64,000 nt of DNA from Sarcocystis neurona. Taxonomy: Eukaryota; Apicomplexa; Conoidasida; Eucoccidiorida; Sarcocystidae. Location of the stretch: NCBI GenBank assembly GCA_000727475.1, contig KL647317.1, positions 1 through 64,000 on the forward strand, read 5' to 3'. The position numbers and the translations under genes were made by a program. Below are positions 25,502 to 38,400 of this stretch, piece after piece. A model generated the notes under the pieces. That model was not told the DNA's origin. It searched no databases and worked only from the letters and a program-made list of their open reading frames with translations. Each line of letters opens with the position of its first letter. The stretch's first letter is position 1.

Positions 25502-27680
25502 AAGACATCAGAACCGTGCTAACGATAATGCGGTGATACCGCACATGCAGATTGTCCGTACGCATCCGGGACAGGAATGAATGCAAGGGGCTGCGTGAGT
25601 GCACAGCAGGTCTGCGGCTGTTGTTCTGCGCGTGTTGTCAGTCATGTCACCCCTTTTATTGTCTAGCCGGTGCGTCTGTGTGTGCGTGTGCGCACGCGTC
25701 GTCCAGCACCTCGAAACCTCGTGCGCGTGTATGAAAGAAGTGAGGGCATACGTGTACACGCTACATCGTACGTGAAGTCCGTGCAGGTATGACGGCCGTC
25801 CGTTTCTTGTCTGAGGCACCCAGAAGTTTGGCGTTGCACGCGTCGCCAGAATTCAGTGTGTACTGTAGTCCTTCGTGAAAGATGACAGTAACTCCGAAGG
25901 AATTAAAACGAAACTGAACGAAATGTTGGCGGCGGCTTCAGGCTGAAACGGCCGATCACGGTGCAGACATGTCGCACGCTGCGACATACCAGGCCGCAGC
26001 TGCAGTGTAGGTAGATCTCAAGTCAGTCTGATAGCAGCTATTAGTCATTTTTACGATAACAGGATAAAGTTGTACACAGGAAAGTGTCCACTGTCAACAA
26101 GCCCATCGCGTCTGACGAATTCGTCAGAGAGGTAGTTTGACTTAGTACCACACTCGGTGTTGCTCAGATGTCTCACTGGTTTTCACCTCTGCAGTATTAC
26201 GTCGTATCAAACGGATCTTCACGAAAGAGCAGGCGAGGCATTTTTGCCGCCGTAGCAGAGAGGCCCCCGGCGTAGCTCTGCATCGTTTACGGATGATTAG
26301 CTGACACAGATGTACATGTCAAACCCAACAAGGAATCCTGTAGTCACCACACCGAAATGTCAGATCAGAATTGGGGTTCTTCCAGTTCTTCGCTGCGTGA
26401 CCTCCGAACCGACCGCTTCTTAGCGACGCTTAAAGCTGTGTGTAGTCGGCAACGAAGGCATGCGTGGTGCACGATCGTGCTTACATGCAACCTACAGTAC
26501 GCCACGGTGCTGGAATCAGCTTGGCAGACGGTTTATTCGTGAATGCTACTCATTGGCTGCCTCTAGGGTCACAACGTCTGTAGAGATCCATGCTGATTGT
26601 ACTGTCGGATTTTTCAGAGTCGCCAATTTTTTACCTAGAAAGCGCTTCGCGTTTACTTACGGATTAACAATTATGAGGCACTCTGAAATGTTCCCCCCTC
26701 ATGATGCACAAGACGCAGGCAACAGGTCGAAAGCATTGGGTGTGCAGCGTCTTCGGTAAGTCCAGACGTACGCGTAGTCGCGGGTCAACCAAAGTTCTTG
26801 TCGAGAGGTGGACTTCTTTTTTTGCTTTCAGACACGCAGACAATCGGGAAGAGCACTGCGGTAGACACCGTGCAATGACGTAGACAGGGAAATAAAGGAT
26901 CAGTGCTATCTTTGATATCAGAGATCTCTTCGTTGATTGCGAGCGTCACTGGTGAGAGTTAACGGGTAATGCCGATATGGTTTTGGATGTGCACAACCTC
27001 CCGTGGCTAAGCGCAGTTGGCGACTATGTTCACACTACCGGCACTCCACGAATACGTATATGTATGTATATATATATATATATTTATATGGAGTCATTTA
27101 CATTAGAAGTACCTGTAGTGCTGGAGAGTCGAGAGAGAAACCTACACGTTGCCCACGCCCCCAGCAGTGGGCAACGTGCAGGCGCACTAGCTCACTTTGT
27201 CGAATACCTTCGCTGCGAAAGTGTTTTCCACATGTATCAGCCACACCGAAACTCTGAGCACAAGGAAGTGGTGCAGGATTGAAGCGGCACCTCTCCAAAA
27301 ATATGTCGCGCCAGTGCTCTTAGTGCTGCAGAGCAACCTCTGCTAGCATTGTGAAGGTTACACATGCTACACGTGCGTCATATCTGCTTTCACCCTGCTG
27401 CTGCGGCGCCACCGAGTCGTTCACACACATCTGCGGGCGGATGAAAGGTGCGACGGTGGAATGCCGTACACGTTCTTTTTTGCTTCGGGCATTCGTAAAC
27501 GCGGGGAACAGCCTCGTCCACCTGCGGTGATAGTGTCCCGTAGTGAGCCTTTTGAACGGATTCCGAGTGACTTCCTTTGGAGGGACGGCACACCTGGGCA
27601 AAATATGTGCACGAATACTGCATGTTGGTAGTACGCGGCTGGAAGGAGCGTCTGTCGTGCTGCCGGCGACGCGTCACGCA

Positions 27681-27738
27681 ATACATATTATATATATAGA
27701 CACATATATACATATATGTATATTTATATATGGGACAG
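27681..27738. repeat. TA-rich microsatellite
   Basis: Mostly alternating T and A with interspersed CA steps, in the spacer between the convergent HSP90 and LETM1 genes. Confidence 0.85.
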
Positions 27739-28326
27739 TTCTGGGGGCAGAATACGTGCGCGAAGGCGTTCCGCTGGTGGTTTCAGTTCCACCTATTGTC
27801 ACTTCTACGCCTACTGAAAATGCTGCCACGTTTCTCGAGATAGTTCGCCCTTCCTGCATAACTAAACGCGAAGTGTGCGGATATTTCCTTCGTGACGTAT
27901 TTATATATTTGTACGCGTCTATGTCCGCGAGAACACACGTGTGCTACACCTAAAGTGGCCAGGTCTACATTTCGTGTCAGGCGTGATCCATACTGGCCCG
28001 CAACAGGTTGCGCTCGGCATATGCGGTGGCCCCTGGATGATCGAGGGTATCGTTCAAGGAGACGCTCAATTTTGTTGAAATTTCGCACAACTACAAACTC
28101 CGTGCGCCGGAGGAATAGAAGTGTGAGAGTATCAGCTAGTTTTCGAGCGCGTGCGCATAAACGTATCGTCCAGTTCGCTGGGATGTACTGGTGCACTAAT
28201 GTGCGAGCAATAGAATTGGTGGAACAAAGGATAACTAAGGAGCCCGTCGCGAATGCTTTCTGGTGTAGAGCGTCGGTATTCACCTAGGAACCGAGGGCAG
28301 AGCAAGAGCCACGGCTCGTCCTATGC

Positions 28327-28350
28327 ATATATATATATATATATATATAT
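28327..28350. repeat. (TA)n microsatellite
   Basis: About twelve uninterrupted TA units. Confidence 0.95.
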
Positions 28351-29485
28351 GATCACGTGGGGGTACGCATGTATGCGTATGTAGATACGTACACCGGGAC
28401 ATACGCGTACGCATGTATAGTTAGATCTTACAGCCTCGCGTGGCAAAAGTTGTGAACGACTGAGACAGTAATGAAACAAAGCGTCTCGTGTGGGATATTA
28501 GGCATACGATATCGATCTCTTCACCAGTGCCGAGCCCACGCGAGAAGGGCCACTCATAATTTGCGTGTGCTTCGAATTCGCACTTACACCTCTTTACACG
28601 TCACATACGTTAAAAGGCACAACAGCACAACAGCACACCAAAGGATGAGACTGACAAATATTCATCCCTAGAGTAGGGTGACACGCATATGCGCAAACGC
28701 CGATACGTGGACTTCACAGTACGTAGTCGCAGTATTTTACACACGTGCATGCATGTACTATGGACAACGACTGGCGCCAGAATTGATCTTGGCGAACCAC
28801 ACCCTCAAAAAAGCTTTACTAACGTGCAGACATACAGGAGCCTTGGCACACTACCTGAGGCGGTTATCTGTTTCACCAAACGAGACACGCGCACAGATGT
28901 ACTTGCCTTTCCGCTAAACCGCTGCAGGGACTCGCCCACGTACAAGCACGAACGTCATTGCAAATTCACAAAATAGTTCAGCACATATATCTATATGTAC
29001 GTATATGTATGTACACAGAGAGAGAAAAAACCAGAGGCAGTCGCACTCTCCTGCCTATCCGCACATAAAGATGGAAAAAGAGGTGCTAGGTGTACACAGA
29101 GACGGACCCGCCCGCTTACCCATACGTAGGCGCAAGGAATTTCTGCGTTTATGTAGGAGGTGACGTCTTGTGTTGACGTGAACTGACTACGGTGAACTCT
29201 GTTCACACGTAGTGCACAGCCGTTTCAGGTCCCCAGCTACTGATTCACCTTCCCTGGTAAATATCCGTGTGTACCGACGTACACCGTACAGCTCGGGCTC
29301 CACTTACCTGCGTAGCTCTATCTGCACGGGTACGTAAGCACACACAACTCTCACAGAAACACGTGTCCGTGTTTGTTCAGATTGGTATGTAGCCACGTAT
29401 CTACATGTATGCAAGTGTCTACACATGCATACGTCTACTTTGGCGTACGCAAAGTTGTCTCTTCCTGTTGTGGCGTGGTAGAGGT

Positions 29486-32400
29486 TTATATGCACGCGCC
29501 TGCGTGCGCAGCAGCCTTCTTCGTTGCCTCCGCTTTGTCTGTTGATCCTGCTCCTAAGGCTGTGCAGCAGCTGCTGCTGCTGCTATCAGCAGGTGCTGCG
29601 CCTTTCTCTGCTCTTCGTTCCCCTCCTGCGCCTCCCTCCTGCCGGCCGCTCAGCTTCTGGTACAAAGCGTGATCTGAGGAGGGCGCAAAAGGAGCCGCTG
29701 AGTAAGTCCCTGCTGCGGTTGAAGTAAGCGAAGGTGAGGGAGGCGAGGAAGAGAGAGATGAAGAGGAAGGGCCAACCAAAACCGTGTGGGACTGTTCTGC
29801 ATGCGCGAGAGAAGGAGAGGCGGGCAAGGTAGACACGTCCTCCATATCAGAGTGGTCCTCGGGATAGAACAGCGGGTCCTACAGGGGAGGAAGCGGAACG
29901 GGAAAACACGGAATCAAATTCAAAAGCAAGACGTCGGCAAAGATGTCGGAGAGAGACAGACAACCGCTGTCACATTGTTGAAGGGGAACTAAAATGACGA
30001 TCACGCTCACATTCGTTTCATGTCGTTGAATGGAGACGTTCACGAGAAATAATTTCGTGTAAGACGTGAAAAATACGACAAGGAAGCTAAGACGAAAAAA
30101 CGGACAGAACGAAATCCTAAAGAAACACAGACCTGCACGTTGATCAATGAAAGGGAGAACTAGAAGAAGAACACTTGTGCGACTACGTCAGAATGAACAT
30201 CAGGCGCTTTCAAACAATCCAAATAAAGTACGGCTTTTCCCTTAAAAGTCTGGGAATTGAAAAACCTAACTGGCGAATAGCCCGGAAGGTGGCGAAAGAG
30301 CGTGAAACAAAAGGAAAAACGTTCAGGCAAGGGTAGACGTGAGAGATACCGAGTTGTTTCTCAAGTTCCGTGCGGCTTCTTCACTATCCTAGCGGGGTGG
30401 ACGTGGATGGACATCCAGATCACACGCTGCAGCAGAAAGATGCAAGGAGAAAGCACCCCCTCATGCACCACTCCACAACTGTACCCCTTCTTCTTACGTT
30501 GTCGTTCATTTGAAATCTCTTCGCGTCTCGCATCAACTGCTCCACCTGCTGCACTCCTTCAGCAAATTTGCGGATCACATCCTCCACGCAGAGTTCTGCG
30601 GAACAGCACAAGCCCGGCCCCAGCTATCTTAGAAGAAGAACCAGCAGCGCAGGTAGCAGCAGCAATGGCGGAAGCTGCAGCAGCAAGGGAGGGGCAGCAG
30701 CGAAAACGGCAGCAGCAAAACCACCAGCGGGAATGTACGGCAGCAGAACTACCACCACGAGGAGTCGCCTCCCGAGAGTCAGCAGCCTCCCCAGTGATAC
30801 CGTGAGCTCTCGCACGACCATCTTCAGCTATAGGAAGGAATAGATGGACGGTGGAACACACTTACGGACGTCGTTCGTGCTTCACCATCCGCAGCGTTAA
30901 GTCGCAAGAGTATCGGCAACAGCTGCGGCGTGGCAAGCATTATCAGCTATAGCAGCAACATCAGCCGCACCACTCACCCAGACCGCCCGCGTCAGCCCGA
31001 GCACCAGCATCATAGCGTCAGCAGCAGTATGTTCAGCAGTAACACGACTAGCCGTAGCTGAAAAATCAGCAACGGCGGAAAGGGCAGCGGCACAGCGATC
31101 AGGGCAATAGTAGAAACGGTAACATTCACCGGCATCAACAGCGCGTTCCGGCTGTCCGGCTGCTCGGTTCTCACGTCAAGACGCCCCCCCGTAGGCGGCT
31201 GTCCCCCGTAGCACCAGCACCTTGATGCGTCGCGTATGCCTTCACGCGCGTCAGAAGCAGCGAATTCACCAACAGCGGCAGCCTCCCCAGCAAGGGGGCA
31301 CCAGACGCAGAAACACGTCGTCTGACAGCACCCATGTTAATCTTTACGGCAACACCGGTGGAAGTAAGGCAACCACCAGCAGCCACATCAGGAGAGTACC
31401 AACAGCTGCAACAGCAGCGGTGTGAAAACATCACCGGCGGCAGCCGCCACACTGCTCGCAGCGAAAGCAGGATCGCAACAGCACAGCCTTAGCAGCAACA
31501 ACTTCATTACCACGTAACGCGTGGAAAAACCTACACGCATACGCACAGATGAATAATCCGCGCACTCTAAACACAACTGCAGACAAATACCTTTGGGCAG
31601 ACAACTTTGCGTGCAAATACGAACGTCGGGCGAACAGAACTCCACGCAGGATGGACCTGTGCTTTTCCACGACGACATGCACTCGTTTCTCACCTCACAC
31701 TCTCGCGTCAGTGCATTCACGTATCGAGAGACGCAGATAGGGAAGTCGACGGCGTCCGCGTCTATCTACATCAAATACGAACAAAGGGTCTTACCAAGCT
31801 GAGTGACAGTATCTGGAAAATCTGTCGCTGCTGCGATGGCTGCTGCTGCTTCCGGAGCAGCTTCGCGCTGCTTCTGCTGGCGCTGCAGTTCTGCGTGGTG
31901 GCCCCGTTCGGCCTCCAGGTGCTGCTGCAAATGTTCGTCCGCCTGAGGCTGTCCTGTACTTGATCTCGCCAGTTGCTGCTGCTCTTGCTGCTGGTCGTGC
32001 TGCTCCCGCAGCTGCACCAGCTGTTGCAGGGCCTGCTGCTTGACGCGACAAGCGTGTGCCGCCTGCAGCACTTTGCTGAGAGCGCCGAACGCCTGTTCCT
32101 GCTGGCTGGGCCACATTTGTGAAGTAAGAATTAACACAGGCCACCGGGGTTCCACTCATACGGATACGCGTACACGTTTGAAGAAGTACAGGAATGCTTG
32201 AGAAGAAATTTTCTCCTGCGTCTCAGCTGGACGTACGGCACACGTGTACGTGTAAACATACATACATAAGCAAATGCACGCGCGTGACAGATATACGCAT
32301 GCACACACGAGTGTGCGCCGAAAGGCTGACATTCGATATTACCGCATAGGACGCAGATACGGGGGAAACATACCTATACCGACGTGTGTTACGAACGCAT

Positions 32401-35400
32401 GTACTACGCACGTAGAGACCGTGGTTGGGAACCGCTCGTTCTGGGGATCATCAGCGAGAGTGTGCGTGAGCTTGCGTACAGACATGCATACATCTATGAA
32501 CAGAAAGAGTAAAACACACATATATGTCCAATACACCTACACTAAGTATGGGTCCATTTATGCATACAAACTTGTAAAAGCTTGCAGAGAAGTAGATACT
32601 TACTTGTGTTGCATATCAGCGAGACGTCGTAGTAACCTAAGTTCGAGTTCCATTCTCCTCGCCCGCCGCTGCAACATTTCACGGCCGCTGCGGACCCGTG
32701 CCAGCTCACTGCAACCGCAGCAGCACCATTTCACAGCCTCAGCGCGGTAGAAGGGAGAGCCGCCGTAGAGACCGTCGCAGCACCAGCACGGGAGGACTGG
32801 CAGCAGCAGCGCAAACGAAACACGTGCCGACAGCGGATCACGAAGGGCGGAAACAAAAGCAGCAGAAGGCAGAGAATGGCAGCAGACGCCGATGAATGCC
32901 AGCAGAACTTCCGCAGTGCCGGAAGAAAATCCGCGTCTCGCGAAAAGTTTACGAACCGTACACCAGGACACAGCAACAGCAGCGGCAACGGCACCGTGCG
33001 AAGACAGGGTAGAGGAGCAGCACCAGCAGCCTGTAATAAAACGAGGAGAACGAATACCAACAGCAGCGGCGTTCTAAGCAGGGCGCACAGTGACAGCGGC
33101 AGCAGCAAAACAGATGCAAGGGCAGCAGCACAGCAATGGCGGAAACAGAGGTGCAGCGGCTGCCACACTGCAGCGGCAGCACAGGCAAACAAGCAGCAGC
33201 AAAGTAACAGCAGCGGAGGCGCGTCTTGCAACAGGGAGATGCATTTCGTTATTGACGTCACGCTGCATGGGGGCGGCGGACCTGACAACAGAGCACAAGC
33301 ACTTTACGGTAGCGTAACACAGCAAACCTGACATCTGCGTCTGGATACAACGATGTCTAACGTGTCTGTGTAGATCTTACATGCCTGAAGACAAAACTGC
33401 ATATACCTGCATCACCTTGGTACAGTTTCGGGTCTTCACGGGCTGGCCGTTTGTGTACACCTACGTACGTGTACATGTCGTGATGTCAGGGAAGCAGCAG
33501 AAGTACCACCACAGCGGGCAGCTCGGTGCAGTAGGACACACGAAAAGAAAGTGGGGAGTGGAGGCGGGGAATGAAGGCGGCTCTGAGAAACAAAGATGTT
33601 TCAAGGCGAAAGGTGGAGGAAAACTGTATGTTGGCAAAAAAAAGCGTTGTACACAACCATACATATTTAGACAGACATACGAGTAGACGTAAAAGCCGCT
33701 CTACCTATACATATATATACATACACATATATATGTATATGTGCGTCCTGATCCCAGACACATGTGATCTTAGTTACGCTGAAGTGAGACGCTCTAACGT
33801 CATCAGCCGTTTGACTCAGCATCTCTGCTTTTCGATGAACGAGAGAAGATGCAAACCTGGAAATAAGAGAGGACGAGATGGGTGCACGAGGAATACAGTG
33901 ATCAACCGCGAAGGCGCGGTGAGAGAGGTAACGCCGACGCTGAGGAGAACAGGGGTGGGGAAGTGAAAGCAGAACGAGAATGAAGAACAAGGAGTGAATT
34001 CGCTGGCAAAGCCGAATACAGAAAATTACACACATACGCAAACACGCAGATATATACATGTACACACAAACATATGGTCAATCCTGGCTCAGAAAACCCG
34101 CAGAAATCGGTCCAAACACACACACACACGTGCGCGCAGCGAACGCAGCGCGTATTCCGCGACTGCTCCTCCTTGTGTCTACGTTGCGCTATGCAGGCTT
34201 ACTTCAGAGAGGCGTCGTCCTCTCCATCAACACCAGGGGACGCTCCCGCTGGAGCGCCCGCAGCAGGAGCCGCGGCTGTGGGTGGTGCTGAGCTGTCGCG
34301 AGCTTCTTCGAAAACAGCAGGCCGCCCTCTTATGTGCTGCTGCTGTTCTCCTCTTTCGGCTGTCGATCCTGCGTCTCTGGGGCTGCTGCCTTCTCCAACA
34401 GAGGGAGGTTCTGCCGCGTGTCCAGCTCCTGCAGCTTTGTGTTCTGCGTGGGCAGCATCAGGCGGCATCAGTACCAGCCGACGGATGAGGTAAGCCAGAC
34501 ACAGCAGAAGACGCGGCAGCAACAGCAAGCAACGAAATGAAGAAACAGTATTCACAGCCTCACCACTCTCGGATTCAAGTGCCTCTGCTGCTTCTGCTGC
34601 CTGCATCTTCTTGCGCTGGGCCTCTTCCTCCTGCAGCAGCAGCACACTTTGACGGAGGGTCTCCTCTTCTGCCCGCAGCAGTTCCACCTGGCGCTCCATC
34701 GCTTCCAACGTTGCTGCACACGAAGAACGCACCAGCCGGACGAACGAACAGAAAGAGGCGGGACAGAAACACATGTGATCGAAAAGTACGGCGGCAGTAC
34801 GGCGAGCCGCAGGTGCGACAGAAGGGGGGCAAGAGCGTCGCCAGGACACACAAGAAGTCAGACGGACAGACGCGGCACCAGCAGAAAAGACGCTCCCACA
34901 AAAGCGAGAGCAGTGGGAGAAAGTGGCAGCGGCAGCCCGCCGAAGCAGCCGCCGCAGAAACAGCCGGCAAGAAGCAACAGCAGAAAGAGACGCAGGAGCT
35001 GCTGCAGCAGTAGCAGACGCCGCAGGGCGCCACCAACAACACAAGCACTCTCGACCCTCTCCCTCTTCCCACGAACGAATGTACCCATACACGTGGATGT
35101 CTGTTTAACACGTTGGCTCTTTATACAGTTTGCACGGGGTAGCGGCTGTCCTGTGCGAACGTTTCGAGCGCTCGCACACTTGTGCCATCTATATATGTGT
35201 CCGCACAGATTTGATTATTACGCATGTATAGACACACTCTGGCACGCACACGTGGATGTGTCGTGAACCTTTCGTATTTCGTACTGGTGAAATCTGCGCG
35301 CAAGCACGTGTGAAAATCAGGCAGTCACGTTTAAGAAGCAGCCCTAGGTAGACACAGGAGAAAAGCAACACGTCGACACCCATGTGCCTGTGGCAGGAAA

Positions 35401-38400
35401 CCGGCCGCCACAGCAGAAGATATAATGCGCAGTGAGTGAATCGTTGGCAGAGAGAATATGCCTCTGGAGCAGAAGTGGGTAGCACCGGTAAAGACGCAGT
35501 TACCCCTCCCCCCTCCCTGCTATAACTGCTGCATACACACGTGTGAACATGCAATTGACTGCAGTAACACGCGCGGCTGTCAACGCCTCGTGGTTAGAGG
35601 CAGGATCGACACATGGCATGAATGTGTGTGTAGGAGGGTCCACTTATCAATGTGCCTTTACACGTCCACCTGTCACGCAGAGACAGTCCGACATCACACG
35701 ATCTACGTGCATGTTGTACTCTTCGCATCTTCGACGATCTGCTGCAGCGCAGGAGCTAACTGAGAGGTCAAGAACGGCGTCCTACCCGCACGAGAAACGT
35801 CAACAGACACACCCGTCCTCCCACGCGTCGACGTGTAGCAGACAAGACCTGGCAAGGATGTGCGTATAAAATCTGTCGCCCGACGTGTGGCCGTGCGTGC
35901 GCAACTGCAGACGAAAAAAAGAGACACTCTTTTTTTCCCGTGAACTTCCTTAATTTCAAGCAAAGCGGATCGGGTAAGACGGAAAACGCGTCACCGCTTC
36001 TGCTGCTGATGTTGTTGACGATTTAACTGGTTCTCCACTGCGTAATGCAGCTAATTCTACGTACACACGCATGTACGTGCATCTACTTGCGATCACGTAT
36101 GGGACGAGCATGGAGCTACGTGCGTCGCCTGGGCACAATACTCACTCGCTACCTGAAACGAGGAGAGACGCATACAAGCTGCTTGTTCCTCTGTAACGTT
36201 TACAAAGTGTTCCTTCTGACGCTGCTCCGTAAAAGCAGAAGCGTACCTGCTTTAAGTTTTTCCTCTTCATCTTCTGCTTCCTCCTCCTCCTCCCGCTTCT
36301 CGCCCAGTCCCTCCTCTTGCTGCCGGTGGGTAGTCGCTGCGGTGCCGCGGTCCTGTGCTGCTGGTTTGCTCGCACCTGCAGCAGCGGCCTCGTCTTCAGC
36401 TGGCCGTGCTCCTGGAGCACCCTGCTGCGGCTGCTCACCACCGTATGCACCAATAAAACGTTGATCAGCCTCCTGCTGGTGGTGCGTGAGAAGTTGGTCG
36501 CTGCCTGCTCCTTCTGCAAGCCGTTGCCGCTGCTCTTGCTGTTGCTGCAGAGACGCAGCAGCTGCTTCTGGGGATGTGAGGGAGGGAGGGGCAGCCGGCG
36601 CAGCAACAAGTCCCGGCTCCTTCTCACCTGATCGCGCTGCCTCCGCTGTAGGCGCTGCTGCTGCTCCTGATCGAACAGCACCGTCACCTCCTGCTGCTGT
36701 TCCTCCTCCCCCCCCAGCAGCTGCTGTTGCCGCTGCTGGTGCTTTGCCTGCTGCTGCGGCCTTAGCAGAGGAGGAACTTTTCAAATCGACAGCAGGAGGA
36801 GCAATGGGTCGATGTGTGAGAGTGATACAACGACACCACAACAACAGCAGCGGTGGAATGTCCTTGTGTGACGATATTTCCAGCCACTGCCGCATCTGAG
36901 TATTCACAATCGCAGCAGAAGAAAGCGAGATTCAGCAGAAACCCACACACACATGTGCCTGTTAGTGCGGAATTCTTTATATGTTAAAATATACACGCAC
37001 ATGTAAACAGAGAGGGAGAGAAACACAGAGGCGAGACAAGATCAGACGGAGTGCGAATCGACAAGCCATACCCGGTGATAGGCAAAAGACATCGTGCAAG
37101 GTGTCTGCATTTGTGGATGTATACACACGTTTATATACAGATGCGTACAGGCAGCAAATCCACACAAATATATACGTATATACATATATATATGCGCGCC
37201 TGAAGGTATATTTGCAGGGAAACGTATATATCACCACTGCGAAAACGAGATTCACCGGATGGAAGCAGTCGAAAAGAAGACATCTGCGGCAAGAAGAGAA
37301 AAACAGACGGCGACGCGAGGACACAAAAAGGCGGCTGCGAAGGAGATACACGGCAACACGAAGAGACAGGGAAAAAGTGACGAAGAGGCGACACGAATCG
37401 GAACCACAGGGAGACGAAGCGCCAGTGACTTATACCGGACGAAAAACGCCCATGTGAACGGAAGCAACGCCAGTCGAACTTCCTCAGTTTCGAACGTGTG
37501 CTCGAGTCTTAATAGAAGAATGCCCCTTCCGCGCTATTTAAACACGTATGTATCTATAGAGAGAGAGAGAATCTGCGGAAATCTCTCGCTCTCTCACTCT
37601 CAATATATATATATATATATTAGATAAAGATACGAAGTGCATGTGGAGAGTATACTAGAAATAAATATATATATATATACACTGTTTACGGAGCACACGC
37701 TGTATATACATATATATGTGTACGTATATATATGTATATATACACGTGCACATATGCTACGTTTCTGGGCACCCTGCAGTATACTCGTAATCCACAGACG
37801 CAGCCCTGTGCAAACACCTCGTCAAGCGTCGAGGTAAACTGCTATGCAGACACACACACACACACACACCAATACGTTTACCTGCAGTGTGCTTGAGTCT
37901 CTTTCCACAAGTACGTATAGAAACATACACGTATGTATATATGTATGTACATATACATATATATATATATATCGGCACGCATGTTTATGTATATACCTTC
38001 CCCGGTACATATCAAATGTACCTGCTCTCTCATATCCTCGTCAGAAATGCTATGAAACATCATTGCTCTGTCCTTGCACGCCTCAACGAGTTCTTCATGC
38101 GACAGCGTCTCCACGCCTTCCCACATGAACTCGCGGTCCTCGCGCTGGATGTTGTTCAAGTGATATCTGCACGTGCGCACACAGGAGCTGAAGAACGGCC
38201 GTCAGCCGAATAACAGAGACGACCCGACGAAAGCAGTCGGCTGAACGCACACGTCTATTGTTACGTGTTGACTCTCTGCAAGTGCGAAAGTCATAGTAAT
38301 ACAGATTTACGAATCACACGTAGCATCATATAAATATACGTGTACACTTCGAGTCTATCCTCTCGGAGTAGAACCCAAACGCAGACGTCTATAGTTATGT

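Larger units (their letters stand above)
25502..29485. other. Convergent spacer between HSP90 and LETM1
   Basis: This should contain both 3' UTRs. It carries TA-rich microsatellites at 27067-27083, 27681-27738 and 28327-28350. Overlapping open frames on opposite strands (166 codons minus at 27783-28283; 131 codons plus at 27892-28287) show no recognisable domain. Good minus-strand donor-like sites lie near 29120 and 29303. Confidence 0.5.

Noticed and set aside
27783..28283. 166-codon minus-strand frame in the HSP90-LETM1 spacer
   Set aside because: A 131-codon plus frame overlaps it and both look equally plausible; no domain or linked exon seen.
34199..34203. Apparent stop codon (AAG TAA) ending a LETM1 segment
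   Set aside because: The same bases form the donor AA|GTAAGC and the next exon resumes in phase with LETM1-like coiled coil; the same happens at 32604.
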